This document shows, piece by piece, positions 45,199-57,300 of a DNA stretch of 64,000 bases. The stretch is from Cyathus striatus. Lineage: Eukaryota; Basidiomycota; Agaricomycetes; Agaricales; Nidulariaceae. The stretch is from the NCBI GenBank assembly GCA_025738555.1, contig JAOVFP010000017.1, forward strand, positions 2,542,001 through 2,606,000, written 5' to 3'. How positions within the stretch are numbered: the first letter of the stretch is position 1; each line of letters begins with the position of its first letter. A model generated the notes under the pieces. It saw only the letters and a program-made list of their open reading frames with translations. It did no database searches and was not told where the DNA came from. The translations under genes and the position numbers were made by a program.

Positions 45199-47934
45199 TC
45201 AATTACATGGAGGAGGTACATCAGCGTTAATAGCGTCCCATGGATCGGGATATGTGCAGCCTTGAATAGTTGTTGGTGCAGGTGCAGTATCCTGAGAATC
45301 AAACCATCCATTACCGACATCAATACTTTTGGTGGGTGTAGGAGTAAGTGTAGGGAGGAGGAAGAGTGAAGATAGGTGCTGTCGGAGTATAAGATGGTAG
45401 CTGAGACACTGGGTCATCAGCGTGCGATATCTGCGCGGGTGGCCAGGGCCACTGCTGAGTTTCCGTTGGTTCTACAGCGCCGGCTCCAAGTTCCTCCTGT
45501 TTTGCCATGGCTGGAAGGTGCCATCGAATTGTGGGCCACCCGCACGAGTGCTGCGCATGTACCTACAGAAGTCCTAGGATCTGTAGGCATCCACCCTTGT
45601 TGCAGACCAGAGTTGATATGACCAAAAGAGGATTCAACAAGGCCGGCCGTGGAATTGCCAATCTTCCAGGTCCAGAAAAGAAATCTTGCAATGCATCCAT
45701 GCTTGCCAGTGTAAAAGGTTAAGCCCAGCCTTAATCGTGCTGTTCCAGGTAGAGGAATTCTTGCCAGAAACTACAGTCACCTCCATGCAATGAAGTTCCG
45801 CCGACTCCGTTGAGGAACAATCCACAGTCGTTAATTCCATTTGCTGAACTCTCCTGCAATCGTGACTCCGAATGCAGACCGGCTGTGGCGACCACGGAAT
45901 TGAGGATAATATGGTTTGATTTGGATAATGGATCGACTTACCTATTGTTGATGTTCCCCTCCCCAGCTAGTACAGGCGCGGGCTGGGCCAAACGGCCTCC
46001 GGCATTAAGACCCGTTCCGGTAGCAAGGGGTTCCAGGGCAGGGCTGTGGCTAAATGCGAAGTATGGGTGAGTATCGAGAGCGACTCGGTCGGCACCTCGC
46101 ATGAAGTCGCTCCAGGATGCCAAACTTTTTGAAAAACCATCGTGGAAGCTCATATACGCGCCCTTCCCTTCGCCAATGCCTGTACATCACGCATCATAGA
46201 GTACGCCTATACGTTTGTGGTTGTAAGTTATTCGTACTCTAAGCAAAGTTAAGCTAAGTACCTGCAAGTAGCTGTAATGTTGATCAGCATCGGTACACGG
46301 TTAACAAAGGTTATGCCTCACAAGCTTTGGAGATTGTCCCTTCCAATTGTGTTGTATCCGGCCTCGTTGATAATACAAAGATGATTAGCACGAGATTGTT
46401 GTACTGTTGCTGTGGAGAAGAATTCAGTAAGGATCCGAATATAATTCAGTGCGCGTTGTGCATTGGCGTAGCCCATGACACCGTTCAGGAAATTGATTTG
46501 ACCGTCCTTTCCAGAGTGATTGAAGCCTACGTAACAGACTATAAGGATATGTGTTGTCGATAGTTACTGGGACTCACCATTTTTGAGATCCGGGAATTGT
46601 GTGGAGATCAATCTTGACACGGATACCATATTTCACACCACCCAGGACGCGAGGATGTACCTAATAATATGTTGGGACCCATAAACGAGCGTAAGTCGGA
46701 GGAAGAACGTACTTCCAGCTTGTATTAGCAAGGAAAGGCTCTCCCGGCCATTTGTCAATGGCCCAGAAAGGGATAGGTATCCTAACCCAGTTTAGGCCAG
46801 CGCCGGCTATTTCCGCAATATCCTGTTCTGTCTAGAGCCTTGTTCAGGAATAGTCCGTCAGAAAACATGAAAGTGACTTGCAATGAACGTATTATAATGG
46901 TCTTCTAGCTGAGATAAACCTCCACTGGCGCTATCTGCCGCCATTAAGGTGCTGAGGGTCCACTCGTCAATAGCATTAGGATATTTCTGATACAGCGCAG
47001 GAGTGATAAAAGGTTCCAAAACGAAAAGACCGCCGAGGTTAACACTAACAGTTAGGAGCAAACGTTATCAGTTAGCGCTGCGTCACATAGGCAACTCAAA
47101 CGGCCCGCCATACCCGAAGATGCGATCCTTGCCATACGTCCAGCTCTGATTGAGAGGAGGGGTCCACGAATTGGGCTGAGCATTGTTGTTGAAAGGATCT
47201 TCAGGATCGGATACCTCTATAATCACATTCATCGTTAGTAGACGTTCGAAGAATGGATTTCCAAGAGAAAATGTTGACTGGGGTCGTGGTAGCGGTAGAA
47301 TTCTAATAATAGCACAAGAGATGTTTCGAAAAGATCGCAGTCGAGCACCCGATCAACAATGTCTCAGGAACGTGGAGCTGAAACCACGCTTTCCACGACG
47401 ACGACGACGACGGCGAAAAATACAATGATTTGAAATACTGGCACAAAATCCCCCGAACTTATTACTGGTACACAAACTGACTCCCATCTTCGGTGGTAAT
47501 CGTCGAACCGTCTCCACCAGTAATCAGAACGGTGGGGAGTGGGTTGGGGTGGAGCTTCTGCACCCGCCGTGCTACTACTGCCAGCACTACTCTTCCGAAC
47601 TGCTCCCACTTCCAGTTGTCGTTGCTGCTCGATCCCTATTTTCGGTTTGATGACCGTGAAGTAGACCGGGAGAATTACAATGAGGATAACCGCGATGAGC
47701 GCTCCAACGGCAATCGCAAGAAGAAGGAAGGGACGCCTTCGCTTTGGCTTGATGTGGGCGGTGGTTCAGAGACCAGAGCAGGAGGACCTTCCCGAATAGT
47801 AGGACGGTGCTTCCTTCTCCTCGTGGTCAGAAGGGGAGCTAATTGCACTGATGGGGTATTTGAGCGAGGCGTTGGTGAAGGTTCGCCTGTTAGATATGTG
47901 TTCGTGAGAGCTACTGCTTGACGGAGGAGTCATT
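45199..47934 (-). CDS. GH5_9 exo-beta-1,3-glucanase, type II membrane (frame broken repeatedly)
   Basis: Cleaves glucose from the ends of beta-1,3-glucan in cell-wall remodelling. Order: cytosolic tail MTPPSSSSSHEHIS (47934), membrane helix PFLLLAIAVGALIAVILIV, Ser/Thr linker, GGDGSTITTEDGSQFVYQ, DPEDPFNNNAQPNSWTPPLN, GGLFVLEPFITPALYQKYPN, AGAGLNWVRIPIPFWAI, KIDLHTIPGSQ, acid/base Glu in INEAGYNTIG, FHDGFSKS, RVALDTHPYFAF, nucleophile Glu in IAGEFS, LASMDALQDFF, and C-terminal FDSQDTAPAPTTIQGCTYPD ending at 45199. At least eight 1-nt slips, several in homopolymers, break the frame, yet all catalytic motifs and several splice sites survive. One intron (46881-46832) uses a GC-AG donor (GCAAGT). 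Either a young pseudogene or a poorly resolved active gene. Confidence 0.85.
46832..46881 (-). other. GC-AG intron in the glucanase gene
   Basis: 50-nt intron from GCAAGT to CTCTAG. Removing it joins NTFI to TEQDIAEIAG in phase 0, the expected family sequence. GCAAGT is the consensus for functional GC donors. Confidence 0.7.
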
Positions 47935-50900
47935 GCTATCTTTCTCGGGTAAAGCGAGTGCTGTAGCCACCAACAGTCAGGGAATCGCCAGAAATTGGGC
48001 GTCCAGAGGGATGAGGAGAATCCATGAACGCAGGGCGTAGGGAACGGGGGGAAGCAAGTTTGCGTGATCATGCAGATGGCCAGGTTTAAATATAATGCAA
48101 AAACATAATCTATTGTAGATCCAGCGTGGCGTGCGGCTTCAGTAGCTTGCGTGACACCTGACTGTTGTGAGCATGTCGCTGGCTGCTGACATAATCCATT
48201 CACGGCGAGGAGACACCGATTGCGTCGAACACTGTTCCACCAGAAACGGCAACCTGGGAGTTCGTACTGATGGATTAGCAATGCTGAGTTATTTCCGATA
48301 ATCAGTAGTGGGCGTCGTAGGTTTCATGAAGATGAAGAGCATGCCGGCGGATGGAAGAGAATGTTCAGGTGGTATTACTAACGCACATTAGAAACACGAA
48401 ATTTCATCAGCGCTTTCAAAACCCTGTAAGAGTAAAGAGTTTTGGCCATTCGATTGGCCATACTGTATAGGAGATTCTGGGATGTAGTCTCAATAAGGGT
48501 TGCCGCCAACCAGGAGCTCTCGGCGCGATTTGGTGTCTGTCTGTCGTACTAATGATGCCGTAAATGTCTTCCATATCGAGCGCGATAGACTACCGCCATA
48601 TAGGGGCGGGCAGGGTATCTACGACGTATTTAGAGTATCCTGTCAGTCATTACACGCATATCTTCCTCAAATATTATTGTAACTCCTATACGTCCGCAGT
48701 AGAAAAAGATAGGGATATGAGATAGCTTCCATTATTGGAGACACTGTCAAGTTGTCATGACTTCTTCAGGAGAGCTACTCACGATGCCCAGTACAGTTTT
48801 GAGATGCCTCGCTAGGAGTTCACGATCACCGTGCCACTGAGGAGGTTGTAAGTCTAGTACTATGGCCAAGCTGCTGACTTGAAGTGCGCGGCAGCGATTG
48901 AAAGCATGGCTGCGTTAAAGAAATATTGATGCTAATTAAATTTTGTTAATCCTCCATCCCTTAATAAAATAAAATGAGGGATTATACACGAAAGTACCTA
49001 TACGCATTACGCCAAGGACTAGGCTGTCCTTCCTTCTTCCTTTCCCTTATAAAAAAAAAAACACGGAAAAATATACAAAGATGACTCAACGTTGTCACAA
49101 GTCATAAACCAGACTCAGGCAGACCATGTCCAACTTGGGACCGTTGGGGTCGAATAATATATATTGGCTGTAATTTACCTATTCGTTCGCGAATAGTAGT
49201 TGAAAGAGACAGCAGTGCCGGTGGACGTTGGGTAGGAAGTTATAAGCGATTGACTCACATAGTTCGCAGTGTACTAGATCTGCCAGTCGATTGAGTTTGA
49301 TTGGGCCCTTGCCTCGACCAAGGTGTGGATCGCGGAACGCCGATCAAACATTTGTGACCGACGAACATCACTAAAAAACGGTTAAAACCTCGGGAGTCGG
49401 TGATTCCTCGTGATTCCTCGTGACAAGTTTAAAGGCGGGTATAACCGTTCACACAAAGAGCGTCAAGGCCGATAACAAGCTGAGAAAAGTTCAAAAGATG
49501 AACCCCACGTCATGAAGCACTACCCGATGATGTATAAACCATTGGAATCTTTGGCCAAACGCACGCACACACCACATATCGGTATCGTCTTCGGTGTATT
49601 TTTGGTTCAGATGCCGAAAAGTGTTTACGAAGCGTGTAGTATGATAATGATTACTTTCAGCAGAAGCAAGTTGAGTATTTGGGATGTGTGGTGGAACATG
49701 AACAGATATGAAAAAATGAAGTAAGCAAGTGGGCAAGAGAGGAAAAAGATGTTGAATTCCGTATCCTCCGTTGTTGGATCCAAGTTGGTAATTATTTGAC
49801 AATGTTCTTCAAGCCAAATAAAAGTGCGCGGAGTACGTTCTATTTTTGGAATGCACTTATCCCGTTCCGGTGGCGTTAGCGTTTTGTGAATGCTTCTATG
49901 ATCTATCTTCCGAAGACTCAGCCGCCTCAAATAACAACAACTTAAGCACAATTGTAGGCTGCGGTGGATTGGAGAATAGCTCAGATGCCGCATAAATATT
50001 GGAGACAAGAGTTAATTTTAACTACTTATAAGTAGACTCCGAATGTATGACAACTAACTAAGCTGAAACAAACACCGGCGGTTTGGAGTGAGTACTAATC
50101 AATGCCCGGAATCATGTATTTAAAAGTCATAGACTCTGCTCAAGTATATGCGGTATAATTTACGGTGCTCTAAAGCGTGAGTGTCGATATCTATTAACCG
50201 ACTCGGAAGAATCTCAATCGGCCGCGATGTGACGACATTTATGTGTACCAGCCAACCCAAGAGGCGAACACGGTACACACCAAGTGCCTGAAGCACTTGC
50301 GGAGAAGTAAAATTACCGCCGTCGTGTTCTATGGCACGTGACGATGGCAAGAATACGCGCATTGAACCTGAGGAACATATTAGATCATAGCACGCAGAGC
50401 AGCCTAATGACGAGGCCCGCCATCATGATACTGATGAAGGTTAGTCATTTGTGAGTCAGAGTGAGCAAATATCATGATGACATGAATAAATCACACAGTA
50501 AATCTACCAAGTCCTTATTTCCGGTCTTACTCGCAGTACGGATCCATACGAGATCACTATTCTGAACACAGATGGCTAAAGAGCCATACGGTTTAGTGCC
50601 GCGCCAGTGTCAGAGTGGGACCTCGGCGTTTGTTGTGGGCGGAAATTATTGCATTCCCAAATCATTTAGATCCACCAAAATGAATCAATTTACAGCATGG
50701 AAAAAACATTTCTCACTTTGGCTACATGACCAACTGAATTGGAATATTCAAGCACGGCCCATTTTGAAGTTTTTTAGTATAGCATTGGGCCCGCTATTAC
50801 GGCCAGCCTGTGTTGTCATCTCTTTGTGTATATCATTAGTTCATTATGTTATGAGAAATAAAAAGGTGCATTTTAGACTTATCTTGGTACCTGCTTACAG

Positions 50901-53900
50901 TGATAATAGTGCGGTTTTGTGTAAATGTCGCAAACAGGTGTATTGGGCCCAATGATCATATCGCAAATATAAAAGTTGGCTTTCGGGGATATCTATGTAG
51001 CTTGATTCCAGAAGACATAGGATGTAAGCGGACTAATTGAAGTTTGAATGTCTCCTCCGCTATGCTCGCTTCGTATCCTTCGGCACGAGTACAATTGGAC
51101 AGTGGTCACCTGCACAACATAATTAACGGAACGCAAGCCCCAACTATGTGAAGTGCTGAGCAATGTCAAAGGAAATCGCGAACCTTCACGGATAGAGAAA
51201 TCAATGAAGAACCAGGAAGCCGAGAAGACAAGAACTTTTTGTCTAATTCGACGTACTGAAGCTCACGTTCAAGTCATGCCGACATACTCATTCAAGCGAA
51301 GTTGCCCTTGAGAATGGTCTAATTGAGCAAGCACGTTCCATCGCTCTGTTCACACAAGACCTAAAGGAGCGATAATATCCTCACCCCAATTGATTTGGCA
51401 CCAAAAGTATTATCAAGCAATGTTAAAAGGGGAGAAGAAGCACAGATTGCAACTTACTTAATTGGGAAAGTCCTATCCTGTCATACTAGAGTACCCGTGT
51501 GACTAGATATCGAGTAATTGTTGAGTCCTATTGGCCCAATTGTGATTCAAGGGAGTCAGATTAAGTTGTACAACTTCGTTAGAGATAGTTCGTTCAAATT
51601 ACCCATTTTGCTGGTGACTGTGGGGACCGTCATCGAAGAGAAAGTTGAACCCGCTGCGGATAAGTGACCGGGTGGCATTTAGCAGTTCCTACTGGAGAAA
51701 CAATAGAGCTCTTTATCACCGTAAGATATATATCTCTTTTTGACTGGATTGTTTAGTGATTTCTAACAGTCCTCCGACTGTATCTGAGACAATTTTCATG
51801 AGCCAACGCTCAATGCCACTGTCCATGTTCTAGTATCGAAGAGAGCTGAGCTTAAGCATTCCAAGGCGCGTATGTTCTATATAGATGGATGTCGACTGGA
51901 TGTCGGGGGGTCGTAAACGTCGCTATAGGGAAAGCAAGCATATTACGGCAATTGATCCGACATGCCACCTTCTGGGCCTCGACTTTGGCCTTGAGGCTCT
52001 CGTTAATTGGCTGCAGCGGTAGCGATTTGCTAGCATGGGACCAAGACTTTGAGTGGGTCAATGAACATTCGCTTTTGGAGGTAGGATGAAAAATCCCGGG
52101 CACAGGTAGTGGAATCAAGCCCTCGAGTTTCGTAAACTCCTTCATATCAAATATAACCAGTAAATCACTGAGGCATAGAGTGACTGATACGGTCGCCGTG
52201 CATGCAAGCACAGGTCCACGGGTCCAAGTTGAAAGTAAAGTTATTGGAGACAGTAAGGCGCATGGGCACGACGAAAGTAGATATTTGCTTATGTGATGTC
52301 GTGGCAGTACTCCTTCGACAGTGATTTTCGTAATAAAAAATATCGTTCCGCATGTCACGTCTCAGAAACAGTAACGAGAAAACGGAAACGCCTTTATCTT
52401 CCTTTGTTTGATATTGGCGAGAGAGTATCCGTGCTCAGTGGAGAGGTATGCTCTTCTGCGTCTAGTAGAATGATCAGTGGACCTCCAGCAGCAATCGTTA
52501 TCTGATTGGGGAGCATGTAGAACTTTGTAAAGTTCATGGCGGAACGACCAGGTCGCGAGCTATACCTGATCGATAGTAGCATGGAATTTAACGTCACCTG
52601 TGAAATTCCGTCGCTAGTTACAACCGTGGCATTGTTTATGGTGCTGCAACATGATTCACCGCCTTTACACCAAAGGCCATTTTCATTTTCAAAGCTGAAA
52701 CCTAGGCAACACGGTAGGCAAGAATCCATGTGCAGTAGTCTGTTCCGTTTAACGTTAGCGCAGTCAAAAATTAAAAAGAGGACAATACCAGCGATAGCCA
52801 AAGACTACGAGTAATATCAATATGCGGGTTGCATTGACATTAGCGCCTGATGAATGTTACACGCTGCAATGTCAAGTCCAACTCCAGAGACCAATTTCAC
52901 TGAATCTGAGCATTGTACACACCTTCCTTGAACTTGAGCCCTTGTAAGGAATCTATTAACATGAAGATAGAAAAGATCTCGCGCTCTGAGCGTCAAAATC
53001 GAAGGCGCCAAAAAATTCCACATTCATAAATGATTTTCGAACAACTTCCGCGGTAAATGGGACGCTTTAGGTTCGCTAATGAGAGTCCAACAACGGGCAG
53101 TGAAATTCTGATAAGAACGCGAACGCATTCAAAATGGCAGCATCACGGGGCAGTCAAGAAGGTGAGATCTCACCAGTCATGGCGGGAATCGGCAACTCAC
53201 GATACCCAGTCGGATAAAACACCTCGAGATCCCACCCTGAATTAGACACGATACGAAAGAAATAGCCACGACAGTAAAGAGTAACATAAGCACTCACAAG
53301 GGTGCTTTATTCTAAAAATGGGACTTAGCATAGTGATTCAGTTATTCTAGGATAGGCTAACCCATCGATTGTATGAAAAGAGGGCTCAGTGGAGTAAGCT
53401 GAACCCTGTCGGCGGATCGGAGGAAAAAGAAACCCCCTTTGATAAGAACGTGTAGGGCACCGCCAGGGAGGTGTGAAGTAGTTAGCCATCCCGATCCTTC
53501 AATATACTCATATGTGGATCACGCGTGGCCCAGAAAACGGAGGTGCTTTAAGGTTGCAGAACATGTGTCATAAACAGCACAGCACCCGACAGAACCGCAG
53601 GTAGTGGTCATTGCATTGCATTGCTGTGATACGATAGAACAGTAACAGAAACAGAAATGAATAGAACTGGAATAGAAATGATGTGAATGACCAACGAAAG
53701 TATGGAGCGAAGAGTTTTCTTCCTACTAGCGTCGATGCCACCCGCAGACCGCAGTTAACACCAAGGACAAGAACCGTCAGATGAACAAGATATCAAAAAA
53801 TTAACATGTCCGATGAATGGGGAGGGGAAAAATGGGGAAAGGCGGAGAGCAAAGCGAAAAAGCAGGAGACAGGGAAAAAAATAGAAAAACGCACGGAGGC

Positions 53901-54391
53901 TGTATTATTACCAGTACTATATCGGTAATTTTCGGACGTGAGTATCGCAATTGTTGCAGGTAGACATCAGAACACACCTCTCATAATGTATCCTAACACC
54001 ATCCAACGTACAGAAAAGCTGCTAATGCAAAAGTATCCACTCCTGATATCAAGATCAGCGCTCCTAACCTCTCGGAAGACCAAGCCAACTACTTACCATT
54101 GTCAACACACCACCACTCAAAATCCACAGCAACAAAAAAAAGAAAGAAGGTTATACAACAGATACTGTAAACCGCAGGATTAGCTTCCTCACCAGCGTTA
54201 ATCAAACAGGAAAATGAGAGCCAGGTACCTAATACTCTCACAGCATCCTCATCATCCGGATGCATCGCGTCATTATCCTTCTCTCTTTTCCTTTTCCTTC
54301 TCCTTGTCACCCTCCCTATCTTTCTTCCTCCTTCTCGGGCGCTGCAGTTACATCATTCGTCAGTGCTTCCTTCTCCTCTGGCTTCGAACGC
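47935..54391. other. 6.4-kb gene-poor region
   Basis: Frames up to about 168 codons occur (e.g. 50572-50955 plus; 51852-52358 and 52394-52801 minus), but none shows a domain, consistent splice signals or a continuation. The minus-strand start MNVEFFGAFDFDAQSARSF at 53024 resembles the opening of fungal multipass membrane proteins but stops after 25 codons. A 13-bp direct duplication (GTGATTCCTCGTG) lies near 49400 and A-runs near 49050. The left end holds the glucanase promoter. The right end contains an acidic frame (MHPDDEDAV, about 54230-54270) that may be the true C-terminus of the pinin gene. Confidence 0.4.
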
Positions 54392-57300
54392 TTAATGTTC
54401 TTGCTCTCTTTCTCCCTCTCTCTGATTCTCATCAACATCCATCTCCTCGTCCGCCTCCCGCCTTCTCCCGATCCTCGCCTCCACATCCGCAACCTTCTGC
54501 CTAAGCGCCTGAATCTCCTGCATGCCTCCTCCGCGCGCTCCAGTGACGAACTGGCTCCATTCCTTTTCTCGATGGCTTCTTGGACCTGGATAGACAATCA
54601 TCACGTTAGTTTAGGAACCTGATAGCGATGCAAGATGCAAGAACGAAGGGAATCTGGACCACGGCGGAGAAAGAAATACAACAAAGAATAGAATAGACTG
54701 CAAGAGCGATAGGTGAGAGATGTATGAGTTGGCCGTAATGATATGACTGTGATCGATCTGATCAGTCAATAGTGAGTCACCGAGCGCCCATCCAGACGCG
54801 TAGCGCGTCTCGTGTTCATGTGCATACAATGTGCAAGGGAAGGGGGCACCAGAATCGCGAATACAACGTATGACCGCGCGTGAAACGCACGACTTGCATC
54901 ACCGGCGATCCCATGGACATGGGCCATACCGGCGTCACCGACCACATCCCACATATGTCCGGTCTGCCTTGTCACCCAGAACAACGACCACAACCTCTCC
55001 AACTCCCAACACATCCCGACCACAACACGCAACATACGTAATACATACCGCACCCAACCAAAGAAACAAGGTTCACAAGCGAAAGGAAACAAGTTATAAA
55101 AGCAGCGAGATCGCATCATTATCACAAAAGTGGTCAGAAGATGTGAGATCGTGAAACACCACAAATGGGCAATGTTAATGAAAAGAAGGGGAACTGCAGG
55201 GTGCATGATGGGTTTAGTGTTCACAGGGCACTCGCGCAGCACGCAACAGTACCGCAAACGGTAGCAGGGTTTCATGAATGGCCGGTATGCATTGAGGAAG
55301 GCGTATGTCTTCAAAGAGGACTTGCAATCCCCGATCGAGCAGTGAAGCAGCAAGCATCACCGCCCACATCCATCCAGCAAGCATCCCCACCTCCATCCTG
55401 CTCCCCGCTCCCAGCCTCCCAAACCAACACCATGGCCCCATAATGAAAACAGAACACACTCGCAGAGATCAGGGAGGGCCTAGACCATCATCTAAAAAGG
55501 CACGTTTAAATTGAATCTTATCTCTCCGCCATCATCATCAACCAGCTAAGGTCTAGACCACCCACCACGGAGGCATTCAATTTTAACAAACACAATAAAT
55601 CAAGGTGGGAAAAGTGGGGGGAGGGAGGGACGGGAGGTATCGTCGTAGATCATCAAATCCAGACTGAATAACAGTCCAGACTAGAGACCGGGTGCGGTAC
55701 GCGGGAAAGTTGACCATCGAATGTCGAAGAAAAGCAAAGAATAACCACAATCCCCCCCACGCAAAGTGGCACCGCAGTGGTCACAACACGCATAGGGGCG
55801 TAAGATGGTGGGGGGAAAAGCGGCTGAGCACCCAACGGAAGACATGATCGTCCGCGTTTCAGGCACCGCATAACCGGGTCCAGGGGACCGCAATCGCAAG
55901 TTAGTGTTGCATTGGCTCGGTGCGTCGTGTTCAGGGTACACATGCACCCAAGCTGCTCCCCAAGCACGCGCAAGACCAAAAGATCGTCTGCTGAATGGTC
56001 CACAACTCCCCGCACCAAGAGCTTCTCTGAAACACATCGGAATACCGCCCGAAACCAAAATAAATAGGGAAAGCGGACAACGCATCCCATGTCGCGGTAT
56101 AATTTAGAGCACACTGAATATGCGCCCATGGCAATTAGGACAGGGGTCACCGGTACCGACGCCAACACGACAAACGTTGCTCTGTAGGCGGAGGAGTAAG
56201 GGAAAGAGTAAGAGGAACGCGCCCATATGCACATAAGTATATTACCATAGCCGCGGTACGCCCGTCCTCCCTGTAGAAAAAAATTGAAAAATGCTCTGAG
56301 ACCTCCAACCGCGTACGTGGTCTCCACCCGGGCACAGGATCGCAACGAGAAGAGATCCCTCGTTAGAGGAACTCGTGTCGGATAGAAATCAACGCACGTA
56401 ACAAATTAACCAATTCATACCTAAATGGAAGAAATACGCGAACGCGTGTCGAAAGAAGGCACTCACGAGGATCACATCGGTGATACAGAGCGACGACGAT
56501 AGATCGCCGAGGGCAAGTTTCGCAGGTACATATGCACCATGTCCCTGGAAACAAGATTCATAACACCAAAGAATGGAGAATTGAACGAAAGTTTGCTATG
56601 CCGGCCAAATGAAGACGAGCACCAGAAGAATAACCGAGAGCGAGAAAAAAAGCAAATTGAAGCGAAACAGGGAAGAAATCGCGAAATCCAAAACACATAA
56701 ACAAAATTGAAATGAAAAAGGGGAAGAAATCGCGAAAATCGAATAAATGAAGTGTAAAACTCGCCGTAGTCCCGGAATCCACCAAAAAATAACAAGAGAG
56801 AAATACTCACCTCCTTCTTCCTCCTTTCCAAAACTTCTCCTGGGACGGAAGCAACTCTGGCCGGGAGATAATACAAAGGCGGCGGGTGCATCCTCGGTGG
56901 ATTCTTCAGCACCACCGTCACATTCTTCTTCCCGCTTTCCTTCTCCTTCCTTCTCCTTCTCCTCAGCATCCATATCTTTATCCTTGTCCGCGTCATCGTT
57001 CGCATTGGCATCCTGCATCTCCTTGTCCCGATTATCCGAGTCAGAACTTAACGTCGTCGAGTCGGAATCGTCTACGGTCGGGATAATGTCGAGGTAAGAA
57101 GGAAGTGAGCGAGGAAGGGAAAGTGCGTGTTGCGTAGTTTGTACTGGGATGGTCGTTAGCACTGTGGTGTGGATAGCGGATAGAAAGCAAGTGAAGCAGA
57201 TTGAAAGTGAAGTAGCATCGAAAGATAAGAGAAGGAAAGAACAAGAACAAGAACAAGAACAACATCACAACGACCCTCCATATATAACCCCCAGCCGGGC

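Noticed and set aside
50572..50955. 127-codon plus-strand frame with a hydrophobic segment
   Set aside because: No homology recognised, poor codon bias, no promoter or splice context. Compatible with chance in 6 kb of non-coding DNA.
51852..52801. Two long minus-strand frames (168 and 135 codons)
   Set aside because: No domain, and no splice pair joining them into one protein. The Cys-containing DSCLPCCLGF segment looked interesting but has no support.
52950..53026. MNVEFFGAFDFDAQSARSF as the start of a multipass membrane protein
   Set aside because: Resembles the opening of a common fungal family, but the frame stops after 25 codons and no further transmembrane exons could be found downstream.
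55653..56345. 230-codon open frame on the minus strand
   Set aside because: Same situation in the second pinin intron. It has overlapping open frames, no recognisable motif and no splice link to neighbours.
54586..56810. Separate gene inside the second pinin intron using the GHGAYVPAKLALGDL and GGRAYRGYG segments
   Set aside because: These could be chained with good splice signals from the acidic frame, but direct joining of ERRKKE to VQEAIEK gives the expected family sequence without them.
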